From Botrytis cinerea B05.10 (lineage: Eukaryota > Ascomycota > Leotiomycetes > Helotiales > Sclerotiniaceae), in contig NC_037318.1 in NCBI RefSeq assembly GCF_000143535.2, positions 434,001-498,000 on the forward strand: 64,000 bases of DNA, written 5' to 3'. Numbering within the stretch: position 1 is the first letter of the stretch; every line of letters starts with the position of its first letter. This document shows, one piece after another, positions 1-14,068 of this stretch. Both the position numbers and the translations under genes were made by a program. Below the pieces are notes generated by a model. It did not search any database. It was given only the letters and a program-made list of their open reading frames with translations, and was not told the DNA's origin.

Positions 1-3000
1 GGAGGGCCTCTCAAGCTCGATGCAAGCTTGTGCAGATGAATAGAACACCCAAAATAGATAAGATACTTCGATACTTCGATACGGGATTTTTTGTTGTTGA
101 GGGGGAAAGTTTTCCGTTCAACAAAAGACGAAATTACACCAAATTCGGGTGTGGTATGTGCGGGTGTTTTAGCAAGTCGTTTCTAAACTTGCCAATGTGC
201 TGATAGGCTAGATGATAGTGGGCTGGATAGATGATGGAGGTTTGGTTCGATGCCTGCAGCCACGCGGGAGCAAAAATGTACCTTCGTATAAAGAGCTGTA
301 AGGGGAGAATGCACATGAGGCTGACCTATGAATAAGCTGTCTTGCCATCGTGACTATGCTGTGAAACGACAGATGACAGCTGCAGAAGGGTTATTTGCAT
401 GGCCAAAAAGTACTTGCGGGAAGTCGGTATGTTTTTCTACCTTTTGTTCATAAGACGTGTGTATATCCAATCCCATCTCAAATCAGATGGAGATTTTGTT
501 CTCGCTGTGTTCAGCTCGTGCTTCTGCCAGGTTATGCTTTGTGTTGTTGCTTGCCAACACATCCATCCATCATCGACACAGATGAGTACGGAGAAAAGCA
601 TCTGTTCTGTATACCGTACAATACAGTAAGTAGAAAGCAATATAGCACATTACATACATACATTCAAACACACACACACACATGCGTACGTACATGCGTA
701 TCGGAGGTGGCTGGGTCCATGGCAATTCTCTTTATTGATCTTTTATGTGGTACACTACATCGTACATCTTCGTAATTGCCATTGAGGGAAAAAGAATGTG
801 CGTCGTCACATAGTGGTGCCATGTCGTCACCAAATCCTGAGGTCTGAATGGAGTCGCTTCCGGAGAATATCTGCATTCGCGGGTTACGTGCGAGTGGCTA
901 GATTGAGGTATGAGATAAGTGAAGATGAGAGAAGGAGAAAAGAAAAAAACGAACGAAAAAGTATCTTAGCGTGAATTTAATTTTAATTGGTCAAAACTCG
1001 TGATTAGTGGCCGAGCTCTCGTTTCATGTTTTGCTGGGATTGTTCACTCCTCCCACGCAAGGCTCGGTGGCTCGTAGGAATTGATGGTTGCTGCGTGCTG
1101 TGTGCGTGCATCATCCAAATCGCCCAAATTTAAATTTAGGTCAGAACGCCTGCTTTTTATAGCAAAAGCTAAACTCCAAGGGGAAATTCATCTTCATCAT
1201 GCTTTTCTGCTCCGTTCACACCAAGCTAATTCTCCGAGCCCGTTTACCTTATATGTACTGCGTATAGCAAATTAATCTCAATGTCTTTCCCAATACGGCA
1301 ATGGATGTCCGTTAGTTATGACCGTCATATTTGCGAGTGTCGATTTTTTTCATTCAGACAGCATCTAGTCCCTGGCTAGGTATTGGGACGGGTGTCAAGT
1401 CAGTGTCTAGTGTTCATAGGTGTTGCTCTGCCTTCTTCCTCTCACGGACAATCCAGCGAATAGACCTCCCTCCCGTCTACTGCAGGTTCATTAAAATAGA
1501 TGCTTGGAGGAGATCAGGGACTCATTTGTTCAAAGTTGGAAGGGGTCGGAGAGAAGAAGAAGCAGAAGAAGCAAGAAGGAAGGAAAAGCAAGGACGAGAA
1601 TTTCTCGCATTTCTCCTCGTTAGGACACACATCGCACCACACCACACCCCTCACAGCACAGCACAGACGTGAGAGCTGGGCTCAGAATGTGCCATCCGAC
1701 ATAATAAACATCATCTACCCACCGTGCTCTACGCCGTGTACGCCGTACGGATAGTCCCTAGGTGCTTCGGTTCATGCAACACAGTTTCTGTATGGTATCC
1801 GAACAATATTACTGCTGAAGCTGATACAGTATCTAGAAGCTATCTGGCGACTGGAATAGTTAGCAAGGTGGCTGTGTATATCCTAAACTTAAAACTTCAG
1901 ATTCACGGTAAGTCTATCCTCATCGGATTTGTGGTTATGATGTATTCTCTGACGTGAGATGGAACAAATGAGGAGATCAAACAGGATTAAGTGCCCGTGC
2001 TTCTACATTGGGCGTTGAGATCCCATACAGATTCCACCTTTTTCCAACAGACCCTGAAGCAGATCGGTTCATTCTTTCTTCGAAATTTTCATCCGATGTA
2101 TTCTTCACATGTTTGCCTAACTACACATCATCTACACCTACTCATGGGCCTCCGGGGCTTGTTGTCAGCACAGCAATGCAAACACTCCTCAGGTATGTAT
2201 GCATGTGGACTTTGAAACCATTGGCCGAATCTCTTCGGACTGTGTCCCACCCTGGTCGCCCGGTAAGAATCTTTTTCATGCGATACAAGGAGGGGAAACT
2301 TAAGGTGTTAGGAGAGTTACACCATTCGATACCATGTATCGCGTACTTTCCCTTCTGTGAAATTCTAATACTTCAACGGTGTCAATCGAAAATTGTTTGG
2401 CATATCTCACAACATCTACATGAACGTCACGATTATGTGTGAAACTATGTTAAGTTCATGGTAGATAATACCTAGGCATTTTTTTACTGTATGTCTCAAA
2501 AGTCTATGCTCCGAATACCGGAATAAGTAACTTTAGAGTGCGGTTGAAAATCGATTTCATGCCGTCAAGTGTTGTGTCATGTCATCTCAAGGTTATTTAC
2601 AGTAGCACGGTACAATGCAATAACCGGAACTGGAGATAAACAATATATGATGTTGAGAGAAGCACGTACTCCTTGTCAGATTGTATCATTTTCAAACAAA
2701 GCCTTCGATACATTTACTAAATGCATACATACCGTCACTTCAGATATAGTACTTCTTCAATACTTGGGCCCGGACTAAAAAGTCGGAGTATTTCATTGGT
2801 CAGGTGAAAAGTTTTACTGCCTAGTCATTATCTATTTCCATCCCATTTTCGAAGCTACTCCATTTATCTCGAGAAGCTTCGGATAGTCAGTGTATTCAGC
2901 CAATTGTATTGATGTCATCATACAATGCCGTTGTTAGATCTACAGTGCCATCCGTAAGATGTGGCGATTCATCCAAAGTCATTTTCTACCATTGAGATGA

Positions 3001-4600
3001 GATGGAGTTCCATCTAAAGTCCAAGTGGACAGCTCTGACTACTTTCCACCAACCCAACTCCTTGTTCTTCACTTCATGTAAAGCTCGCAATGGGGTATCG
3101 TGCCCATTTATCAATATACAACCATTAACTCTCCCCTGAGCGGAATGAATCTGCCTGCTACTACTAGTAGTTTGCGACCTTTAAGACAGGAAAATGCGGA
3201 TGGCATGGGTTATGGCTCCAAGTTACTAAAGAAGCGTTCTTCTTTGAGAATGCAACGCTTTAATGCCGAGGACTCAGCTGTCAAACCTTTCCCATGCTGC
3301 TTCACGAATACATCTTCGCCACAAAATATTAGTGTAAAAAACTAGAGAATAGACCTGGAAGGCTTTCTCCGCTCCTATACAATCAATCACTGCATGAAAG
3401 ACTCAGAGAATAGGGAAAATCCTAGGAAGCGACCTTATGACCCATTTTTGATTTAGGGTATTCTCAATGGAAGAAAACTAACTTCCCATATATTCGTCTC
3501 AACGGTGCTAATGATGCCCAATGACCAACTATGATGCAATTCTGATCATTTTTGGAAGTTTCTCAGGATCGCACTACCGTCAACCAAATCCAAGCTCGCT
3601 GTAATTCTTTTCATAAACTAGATCAGCTCCTAGGGAGTACATGTCCCAATGAACTCAGCAGATGTACATCCCATATCCATGTATTTTGATCATCCCAATT
3701 CTACGACATACATGTTACCAAGCATTCCTGACACGAGTATCGGCATTTGATGGTTGGGAAAGGGGTTTGCATGGAAGTCTCACAACCTCGAGTTACTGAC
3801 TGCTCGTTTTCTAGTCATCCAATAGTCAAAAGCTAAATGACACTGATTATCTTGAAGGACAACCCAAGGAACCACATCATCATATCTGTTTATCGCCCCC
3901 AATTGACACATGTTGAACATCGCAAGATCTTCTTTGCCATTCAATTTTACTTTCACAAAATACTACCAGTGAATACCAATATGATAGGGATAGTAGTACA
4001 TGAATGCCGTTGTAACCCCAAATTCTCATTCTCAATCAGCTTCTTCACCGCTTGCAATGGTTGCGTACATCTTCAAACTCACAGTTGTGTGCAATTCACA
4101 CGTGCATACAGCCATACAATCCAACTTTCTTTACAGCTCTTCTCCATGGTTCCACAAGTCCCAAGCCGCACCTCATATTTTGCCTCTGTTTGCCTTATAA
4201 AGCAAATCCTTCCGGACATCCATAAATAGCATTCAACTCGGTTGTTTTCTCACAAACCGTCTCGGCATTTTGTTACCTTGATCTCAAAACTCAGGTTATT
4301 CGAAATCTATATATGTCCCAAACTCACAAACGGTCGGCGCTTACTGGAATTACCTTTTCCAGAAATCTTCTGGGAAGGGTTAGAGCTTAAAGCTTGTGAG
4401 TATGCATATACTGCATAAGCTTCGAAATCCTTTCTGATTATCTTCAAGCCTGTCATTTATAGTTCTGGGCTGTGTTAGGAGGGGTAAGAGATTTCTCTAA
4501 TCAATCGTCATCTTGGGGGGCGACGTTGTTGTTTGAGATCTATGTTAGGGTTGACGGACATGCGCCGAGTTCATGCTACATAAGCCGATGGCATAATTAT

Positions 4601-4634
4601 ACACGCACGCACACACGCACACACACACACACAC
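4601..4634. repeat. CA-rich microsatellite
   Basis: An imperfect (AC)n tract interrupted by G, inside the gene-poor left region. A shorter CA tract lies at about 668-682. Confidence 0.9.
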
Positions 4635-5810
4635 GCCCACTCATACCTCATCGTCGTATGTTTCGTTATTGGGTAATTCTTATATTCTTTTATATTCATC
4701 TAGGCCGGACTTGGAAACTTGCGATATTAATTTTGTAGGATGTCCGAAGATGTCTCACTTGCTCAATGCCTATTTTTTCTACGAGTATTCCGTTCCAATA
4801 ACCTACTTCACTAATCCCAACACATCACTAAATTATAAACATAAATCACATCATCAGACTCAAATTCGTAGAGAGCCACAAACGTTTATAAGCTCTTGCT
4901 CATGTATGCTCCAAACCGGCACCACCTACTCTCTTCCCACTCGCTCGCATCATCTACATATCATCACACAACGCAGTCAAGCCACTCAAGTCAGCAACAT
5001 AGAACTCCATCACAAAAATGATTATTAGATACTATTATATCTATTACCAATTCAAACCCCACTCCATCCTCTATCTTATCAACTTTCACCTGTGCAATCA
5101 CAACTCATCTCATCACATCTCACTAGAATCTTACCCCTCATCTTTCACCCCCCATTTACCAGTCACCAATCTAATCCCTTCCCTCAACCGTTCTTTGAGA
5201 CTTTTACTATCCCCCTACCCTCTCACTACTATGTCACAAGTCATCGCATTATATACCCCCTTCCTCCTCCTCTTCTTCAAACTATTCCACTCATTCCAGG
5301 CGCAACCGCATGTTCTCCCACTTCATCTTCCTTTCCGTCTCATTCCCTCATAACCACAACACCCCCTCATCATTCTCCCCTCCCCTCCAATCCATACCAC
5401 AAAAATTCTCACTAGCCTGCTTACAAGTTACAACACTACAATCCATCACAATTATGTTTCAGCTCCAGCCACCAAAAATAATCCCAGTCTAATCCCATCC
5501 TCTCCCCGCCCGATCCAATCCATAACATATAACAGAACATAAAATAACACACCCAGTTAATCAGGACCAATCACATATAACTTCCTCGTAATGAGAAGAA
5601 AAACTTACGTTTCGGAATTAGAAATTCAAACCTCGAGCCCAAGTAATGGAGAGTGGAGACGAAAAACTAGGCTGCAGTTACGTTGTTGAAGTTTGGATTT
5701 CGATATGTATATGTACTTATACAACTAGGATAGTGTGAGAAATCACAACCTTTCTCGCTGCTTTCTTGATATTGGTAATTTTTTATAAAATGCATCGCGA
5801 TAGAGAGATC

Positions 5811-5825
5811 GAGAGAGAGAGAGAG
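5811..5825. repeat. (GA)n microsatellite
   Basis: A short run of GA dinucleotides in non-coding sequence, flanked on both sides by GATC. Confidence 0.85.
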
Positions 5826-6687
5826 ATCAGATAGACACATTCTTGTTCCACGTTTAAAATATACACATTCATATAATTCATTCGCAATCCCTCCACCCAT
5901 TTCAACCTAGCATAGTTCAGCATCGAAACGAGTCAAGTCAAGTCAAGTCTAGAAAATGCAAAAAAATAAGAAAATCCTTCAGCCCCCATATCCGATCCAA
6001 TCCAACCCAAGGAAAGCCAATCCTTCTCCACATGCAGCCTAGTTCATCTCATCTCACACCATCAACTAAGTACTAGGTATTATACCAAGGGTCCAAGACC
6101 GAGCTTAAATCCTTCAACATTAGTAATTAGGATTTCGGTTGACCCCTCCTTCCTTTTTGGGTGGAGAATTTACCCGTGGTGCGAGTGCGAGGAGGGATGG
6201 CGGGGATGGTATGGAAATAGAAGAGAGGAATAGAGGAGAGGATAGAAGAAAAGGGAGAAATTATGAGGATTATTTTAAGTAGCTTTTATTCCTCGCATGT
6301 CTACAAGTGGCAACTATTTGACTATGATGGAATACGTGCTATGTATGTACATATATTTTCCACATTTGATATACATTCTGCATACATAATTTCTGAATAT
6401 CTAAACTTCCTATGTATAGTCTAGGTAGGTGTATACTCATTCATGGTATATCAGCCGAAAGTTGGACGACTTGGATTTAAATACGCATGGTCATTCTCAC
6501 TCCTCATCATTTCTATTCTATTCCATACTTATCTCTCTCTCCCTGCAATCCACACTACTCCTCTCCGGGAAATACAAGATGTTAGTTTGATATATGATGA
6601 GATAGTTAGTTTATTGGTGTTGGTATGAGTCCTAAGTCCTGAGACCCAGAGCCGTATTCCAAATCCAAATCCAAATCCAACTAGAAT

Positions 6688-6707
6688 CCCCCCCCCTCCC
6701 CCCCCCC
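6688..6707. repeat. Poly-C tract with one T
   Basis: Twenty bases, all C except a single T at 6697, preceded by repeated CCAAAT words. It lies on the C-rich strand downstream of the minus-strand CCCH gene, so its transcript-sense equivalent would be poly-G, as at 30.2-30.35 kb. Confidence 0.9.
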
Positions 6708-7962
6708 AAGCCAAACTACAATCTACTCATCTTCAACAAGTCATCCTCATAATCACCAGATAAATTCTCATTCCCAACACGTAAATAAATGCGCTCCCCT
6801 TAAAGAAAAGTACCAACTTTCCTCGCCAACCTCATCTCATATATTCCGCTAGCGTGGAAAGCAGGATGGATGTGTGGATATCGAATACAAATTTTATAAA
6901 TCGAGTATGGAGCATTAGGTATATAATGGGCTATTATATATGTAGATAATAGACAAAAGATGCTAGATATCAGATACCATATACTCGATATCAAACCCCA
7001 AATCCAACCCCTCCCCTTTCCCTCCCCCTCAACCAAAACCCAAATCCCAATACGCGAAAAAAATACCAAATAAATGAGTAAGAATCGCTTTAAGATATCT
7101 ACCTACCTACCTACTACCCACAAGCAAAGGTAAAGCAAAAAGTAAAATACCAAACAAGAAATCCCGAAGTAATCCTCTGCCTCTCCACAAAATCACATTT
7201 AACATCTATCCATCTCAAACTCTCGTTTTCCAATCTTCCAATCTTCCAATTTCCAAGTCTCCAAATCTCCAAATTTCAGTCTCTAACTTAGCAGGAATCC
7301 TCGTTCTCTCTCCTCTCCCTCTATCTTACTCTATTTTCTCTCCCTCCCCCTCAAGAGAAGGAGAAAGAGGAAAATATCATTCACAATGATTCCTGCATTC
7401 CTTCACAACTTCATCACCTCATCACCTACCTCGTCAATTTAGATAGCAATTTGGATGTCAATCTCGCTCTCATCCTCACTTCTCACTTCTCAACTACAAT
7501 CATAATCATAATCACAATCACAATCACATCATCATAAACAAACACATAGGATAACCCCTCAAGTTTTCTCTTGAATTCTTTGAAATTTAACTTTATTCTC
7601 TCTCATCTTCATTTTGCATTTTGCAATCTCATTCTCATTTTCATTTTCATTATCCCCCTCCCTCTCCCTCTTCCCATCCTCTTCACAACTCCCCTAAAAT
7701 TACAGAACAATTCTCCTCAAACACATCCATCTATCCATCCACTCATCACATACAAGAATAATCCCAGCCTATGAGATATGCATATTCCCCTCGCTCATCC
7801 CAAAACACCACCCACCCATCCATCCATCCACCCATTCATGCCCTTAAACCATGCAAGTTAATAACTATTATACTTCCGCACCACAAGAAAAAAAAGGAAT
7901 CCACGCTCATACACGCAAATGCAAATGCAAATACCCCTCCCAATCCCAATCTCAACCCCACC

Positions 7963-10900
7963 TCAATAACGATCTCTCCCCTGATCTTCCGGTTCATGAC
8001 TATAAGTACACGCCGCACCCTTTGCACACTTTCCCTCGCCCCAAAACTTACACGGCTGTTTCTTTCCCTTATACTGTCCATTTTCATCTAGAGGTTCCCA
8101 TTTTGTATCTTTCTTCCAATCCTTTCCCGGTTTACGCCATTTATCATTATTGTAATTGTTTTTTCCCCCTCTCGAATCTCGATTTTCATCACTCTGATGA
8201 CCAGGCCACTTAGATGAAGAATCGGTAGGAAGGGAAGGTGCATAACCTTGGAGAGCAGGATTATTGGACCAGGCGCTGAAGTCGAATTGTTGGGGTGTTG
8301 ATGATGATGCTGGGGTATCGGTACTTGTGTTATTGTTTCCGGTTAAATTCGCTAGGTATTGTTGGACTTGTTGATTGACGTCTGGGGCCGTGACTTGATA
8401 ATTCATAACCGGTTGAGTCATTTGTGGTTGATAACCCTGCATTTGAGGAACTGGCATTGGAGGTACCATTGAAGGAGCAGGTGGAGCTTGAGGAGCTTGC
8501 ATTTGTGCAAGAAGTCTCTCTTCTGCAGCATTAGGATGATCCTTATTATAACCATCCCACCAATCCTTCTTTTGTGCTTCGTTCATCCACTCAGGTGGTT
8601 CAATAGCTGGATATGGTTTACCCTTCAAAGTTGCGACAACACGTTGTAGATTCTCCCATGCTACGTCCATTATGGTGTTGGATTTTGGTGCTCCAGCAAG
8701 TTGTTGTAATGCAGACATACCATTATTTGATGAAGCATCTTTTGTGAAACCGCGAGCTTGGTTATCTAACATTTCTTTGTACTTTCTTTCTTCCAAACGA
8801 CTAATCGCAAGGGTTCGTGCATATTCTGGACCATACTGATGAATATCTTGAAGTCTTTGGATCAACCAAGGAGCGCTTGGATATTTAAGTTGTTTTACCA
8901 TGCCAGTAGTGGCATCATTTGCAGAAGATGGTTCTTTTGCCGATGGTGGAATTTCTGAAGGATCATTATAGATTACAAGTAACTCGTTGGCCTCTCGTCG
9001 CTCTTGTACCTGTTGTTCCGGAGTAACAAACTTAACATTTCCACCTCTGGTAATATAACTTGGACCATATGTAGTATGCTTGTCCAAGTTGGAAAGATCG
9101 ACTTCAACCAAAGTAGGATAAGGTCGATCCTCAACCATACCAGACATAACCTCATCATCGTCCTCATCTGTAGCCTGGACACGTTGCTTATGCATCATAC
9201 CCTCGGAATGATTATTACGTGCATCTCTCAACATGCCATCTTGACGTCCCTCATCTTCTGCAACCTCATGTTTGAATATACGAATTTGCTCAAGTTCATC
9301 ATCTGACTTGAACTTGACTCTAAGATGTCGTCTGCTTTCTTTTCGCTCACGACGCTTCTTTTCTTCAGGAGTTTCTGGAGGTCCAGCCGCTGGCGAAGCC
9401 TTCTTTGGTGCCTCAGGTGGTTTCTCGATGCTGGCCAAGATATCACCTAATCTAGATGACATTGGTGGCGGTGGAGGTGGTGATGGTTCTTTCTTCTTAG
9501 GTGGCGCAACCTTTGGCGCAGGCTTAGGAGTTGGCTTAGAGGAAGAAATTCCAAGAAGGTTGGATCTCTTAGGTATCGGTGGCAATTTCGTTGTCGAGGT
9601 AGGAGTTCCAGAAACATCAGTAGCAAACTTCTTATTTGGTTTGCCATTACTGCTATCCCCTTCATGAGGTCTTTTTGATGAATTCGGATTGGTTGCTGTG
9701 GGCTTCAAAGATTCTGTAGCTCGAGATTTAATTTGTTCTATCTTTTCAAGCTTCTTCTTGGTATGTTCAGCGCTAGGCAATGTCTGATCTATTTTAGAAG
9801 CTCTCCCTTTTGCATCAACTGTGTTATCCATTATGACTTTAATGTAATTTTTAGTCTCTTGGTCTCCTTTCTTATTCCAACGCTTTGCAAGAGCATCAAA
9901 TTTACTCTTCGTAAGCAAATCTTCTGTGAGTGTTTGAAATTTGGCAAGTAAAGCAAAAACAGCTCGTGGAAGTTTACCCTGGTAATCTTCTGTTTTTGTA
10001 CATTCGATGAGTGTGGCTGTCAGACCACTTACTAATTTCTGGTGGCCACCAAGATTTTCGACAATTGGACCATAACCGAGTTTGTTCGCTGCCTCAATTG
10101 TTTGATACAGAGCTTCTGATAGTTCGGAACGGAGCGACTTGAGTTTTTGTAATTGTGCCTCGGGGGTTTTAGATGTGGTTGCTTCTTGTAATTTTGCCGT
10201 AGCATCCTTGATTTGGGTTCGAAGTGCGATGAAAGTATTGGCATAATCGTTCATAGCACTTGTTATAGCAGCAGCACTTGGATTAGAATTTGGATCCTTC
10301 CAGACAATTCCTATGGCATCCCATCGGGCAGCACTAGGGATATCACTGGGGCGCGTGAGCTCACGGACCTGTATTTATTAAGCATTAGTATTCATTTTAC
10401 TTGTAGTTGAGCTACCAGTCATATGTTGCCATATCAAATTAACGTCAAAAGATATATGCGAGTAGGCTAATATGTTTTCTGACTTATGTATCGGAATATT
10501 TCAAACCGAACGTTTATTGTGGGATAGTAACAGCAGATGCTGTCATACACATGATAGAGATCGATCACATTTATGAGTCATTGGGGAAGGGGAATTTGTA
10601 CTTACGGTACTAATGTCTATTGGAGGCGGCAAATCATCTTCCTCTTCATCTTCATAATCAGACTCTTCTTCCGAACTTGTTTCTTCTTCTGAAGTGCTTG
10701 ATTCTGTGGGGGTTGAAGACTTGGTTGGCGTATTTGTACCATCAGAACGCACATTAGAATCTTTATCAAAAGCAGATCTACCCGTGCCTTTGTAAGTGCT
10801 AACGTGTGTTTTCTTCTGTTTTGGCGCTCGAATTTTCTGTGAAATTTTTGCTGGCGTTGTTGAAATTTCTAACCGAGATGTTAATACTGAGGTAAACAGA

Positions 10901-11971
10901 GATCCAGCGATACTTACTTGATTTATTCAGTCCCACTACTAGCTCCTTTCCACTTCTGGATTTTCTCGGATGATACTTCGGAATGGTATCTACCAAAGAG
11001 ATGTTAGCAAATTTTATGTCTCGGAAAAAAAAAATTGTAATGTACTGACTCTTGAGTGCAGGGGGAACTTGTATAGGCGTATCCTCCCATGTAAGAAATG
11101 GAGCATATGAAAACCGAGGTCTTGAAGAGGTATTGTTCGCAAGGAGATCTGGATGAGTGACTCGGAGTGGGTTTGGAGCGGGAGCAATGGGTTGAGGTTC
11201 GGGAATCTCTCGTTGACGGGGAACAGCAACAACAGGTACCGCGGCAGGATATTGCTCTGGAATGGGAACATGTTGCTCTACCTCCTCCTTTTGAACGAGA
11301 TCTGTAGGAATCGAAGGATATCGCACTGTATTATTGGATGAATTCTGGTCCACCTTTTGTGGTACGATACCACTCTGAGGTGGGTTAAAGAAATGATTAT
11401 CATTACTTTGTGTCCTTTGGCCATAAGTATAATTAGGTTTACTACCAATTCCGCTATTTGATCTTTGAAAAGCCGCCGATGGAATTCCACTGTTCATTTG
11501 CTGTTGAGCCAACAAACTGTATTGAAGTGTTTGAGGAGAAATTGTGGGATGCTGGGTGGTACTTTGCTGATAAGGGAAAGAACTTTGAGCTCCATGGTAT
11601 GAATTTGGTTCTTGCAATGAAGGATCGAGGCTGTAAGAGGTAGGAGTAAACATATCTGATGGTCTGGCATGTTGATACTGCGCGGCAGAATACGCAGGAC
11701 TATTCGTATATGATAGAGCATTGTAGGCGGGTTGCTGATGAGGTTGATGAGAAAGATCATACTGTCCATAAGAAGGTTGAATGTTCGAATATCCTCCATA
11801 TGGATCTGATTGTATGTGTTGCTGAGGTTGTTGTTGGGGTTGTTGTTGAGGTTGCGATTGTTGTTGTGGGTATGCATATTGATCTACCGCACTTGGCCAA
11901 ACTGAACCATTACTCAATAATCCATCGAAGTCAACATCATCCGGTATGTAGCCATGATTATCACCGTCCAT
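7963..11971 (-). CDS. CCCH zinc-finger protein with TFIIS-N-like helical region
   Basis: Four-exon model: complement of 11971-11050, 10989-10918, 10868-10606 and 10368-7963, giving about 1220 aa. All junctions keep frame with GT/AG ends. The N-terminal third is Q/P/S/Y-rich and disordered, with a poly-Q/P stretch near residue 40. A conserved-looking basic block (IPKYHPRKSRSGKE) spans the exon 1/2 join. An acidic Ser/Glu segment follows near 360-415. Residues about 420-600 are helical and resemble a TFIIS N-terminal (LW-type) domain (for example KLPRAVFALLAKFQ). Next come basic and proline-rich segments, and at the extreme C-terminus one C-x7-C-x5-C-x3-H finger near residues 1192-1210. The layout recalls PNUTS-type phosphatase-1/transcription-termination regulators, so a nuclear RNA or transcription role is likely; the specific name is inference. 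It is divergent from the SLY1 gene across a 2.1 kb spacer. Confidence 0.85.
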
Positions 11972-14068
11972 CTTGAATCGTGGAAGTGAGAGTGGTCACG
12001 TGAAAGACTTAAGGCTTAGGCAGAGTTGGAGGAGTGGCTCGGTAAGAGACGCTTAAATGCGGGTAACTGGCTTTTCGGACTAGGCTCGGGGCGTGTGTGG
12101 AAGAATGGCGAGGCGTGTCCCGAAATGTTAAAGACCAGGAGTAAAATTATTCGTCTATTCGCTTTATGGTAAAGTGGGTGAATTGATTTGTTTTGATTGG
12201 GTAAGCTAAACAACAAAGAACATGAATTAGCTGACAAGTAAAATTTTGATTAAGCAACCCCCCGCCCCCATGAAAGAATGAAATCCATCCATCCCATGTT
12301 GATGGCTGGGCGTAGGTAAGGTAAAGTGTGTAAAGAGAAACGTGTGAGCAGAAAGAAAAGGAAACGAAAGACGAGCTTTTGGTGGGCAAGGAAAATTGTA
12401 TGTGCGTGTGAATGTATGTGTGTGTGAATGTATGTGTAGATGCAGGATGCAAAAGCCACAGATGACGATGCTTGCAACTCTCTGATCATATGTGATGCGA
12501 TACTCCATCCGTTGAAGAAATTCTCTGGACAGATCAATCGGAAGTGAAGATATCGATGGAGGACTCAATGAATGAATGAATGCCTTCAGAAACACACCCT
12601 CGCCCCTCCACCCTCACAGATTCTCCTGCAAATGTAGAGTGGCAGACGATGCAGCTATGAATTGGCCATTATATCACACCTAACTTCTGGGTTATTATCA
12701 AAATGTAGCGATGTTCCGCGAATGTACCTTTTTCATCCAGTACATCCAGCGGCACAACCACACACCAGAAGCCAGATAGCCAAGAAATACTATCGGTAAG
12801 AAGAAGTACAACAGCGGCCTGCACAGTACAATAGAGTCCAGTGAAGCCAGGTTCGAGCAAGATGAGTATACCCTTCTCTGCAGCAATGATATAGATGGAG
12901 ATCTTCCCGTGGAAACGATCTCTTCTCTTTGCACTGTGCGATACGATGTGGGCAACTTATATTATCTCAACCTTGCACGTTGATATGCGGTCCCTTTCCG
13001 ACCTCTATGTGCGAAAGCAAAAGCGCGAACGCTTTGTGTCTATGCAGATGGAGGATTCTTGGAGGGTGGCAATACAATATTTTCTGGGTAGTAGGGGGAG
13101 GGGGTAAAGTGCAGTTGTAGATAATTGTGCCAGCTTCAATTGCATGGCGTATCAAGATTTTGTGTTTGTGGTGTTGTGTGTATTCAAAGTGTTACCATAC
13201 CCTTTGTCTGCTCTGCGTGCTTTGCGCACCTAGATCTGCCCGTTTGTTTTTCTTCTCTAAAGTTATACACTCTTATGAGTGAACCAGCAGCCTGTTCTTT
13301 TCAAATCCGGTCACTTTTTGTTCAACAATTAATTTGTACGATCATGAAATTCTGATTAGAAGTAAAGTTGCCGCGTCCATGTAAGAACCATCAAAGAAAG
13401 AATGGAAGGGGACAGCTGATGAAATGGGGGGCAGAGGAGAAGAGGTGAAGAGGTGTGTTGATGAAGAATTGGGTGGTGGTGATGGTGGTGATGGTGGTGT
13501 GTGTGTTGTTGATGGAGGTCGAGAAAGTACGAAAGAAAAGGTCAGATTTTGATGGCGTCGTGGTTGTTGTCGTGGAGTAAAGAAGGGAACAAGAGATTGC
13601 AGGAGGGAGCGATTGAAATTGAGGGAAAGCGTGGGAAACGAAAGTCAAAAGAGTTTTAGTTTCGCCTGCAGAACGTTTCGCCGTACAGGAAGAAGAGACC
13701 CCCTTGTACCTGATGTGATTTGATGGCGCTAAAACATTCCTAGTTTAGATTCACATGATTCACATTCTTGGGCAGACACAAGCGCATGGGTTGCTCTGCT
13801 CGTGCAATTCACCATGAACGTTGATACTCTCATGCCGACGACCTAGATACCCAGGCACACGTGAAGGATAAGCTATCGCAGAACTCGCAGATGTGTCCTT
13901 GAGCTACAGTGCGGCGCAGGCAAATCATATCATTCCACACCCTTCTTGAATCTCATCGACGGAATACCAATACTTGGATCGTTGCCCATTTCACTGCCCG
14001 TGTTACATGATATATTCTAGCCAATTTGGCTGAATCACAGCCTTGGGCCTGGGGAATCAATAACAAAT
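11972..14068. other. Divergent intergenic region
   Basis: A 2.1 kb spacer between the starts of the minus-strand CCCH gene and the plus-strand SLY1-like gene. It must hold both promoters and 5' leaders. The overlapping minus frames near 12.15-12.6 kb are TG-repeat low complexity (imperfect TGTATGTG at about 12400-12440). The plus strand near 13440-13520 has GATGGTGGT repeats. I see no gene. Confidence 0.6.

Larger units (their letters stand above)
1..7962. other. Gene-poor region, about 8 kb
   Basis: No open frame here has a recognisable domain, and none is longer than about 145 codons. The longest (2008-2442 plus, 3837-4229 plus) start at non-ATG or weak sites and read as low-complexity shadows. 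From about 4.8 to 7.96 kb the plus strand is strongly C/T/A-rich and G-poor, with many CCCTC, CATCC and CAATC words. That matches sequence downstream of the minus-strand gene that ends at 7963, so I infer 3' flank or read-through DNA. Several simple repeats lie inside. A non-coding transcript cannot be excluded. I see no transposase or reverse transcriptase. Confidence 0.6.

Noticed and set aside
2008..2442. 144-codon frame in the left gene-poor region
   Set aside because: It opens at a TTG, has no recognisable motif, and no supporting exon or leader was found.
3000..3230. Minus-strand stretch that reads as a short protein-like peptide
   Set aside because: Open for only about 60 codons between stops, with no start, splice partner or family.
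9272..9667. 131-codon plus-strand frame rich in Gly and Phe
   Set aside because: Antisense to the proline-rich part of the CCCH gene; the opposite frame has clear protein motifs and splice continuity.
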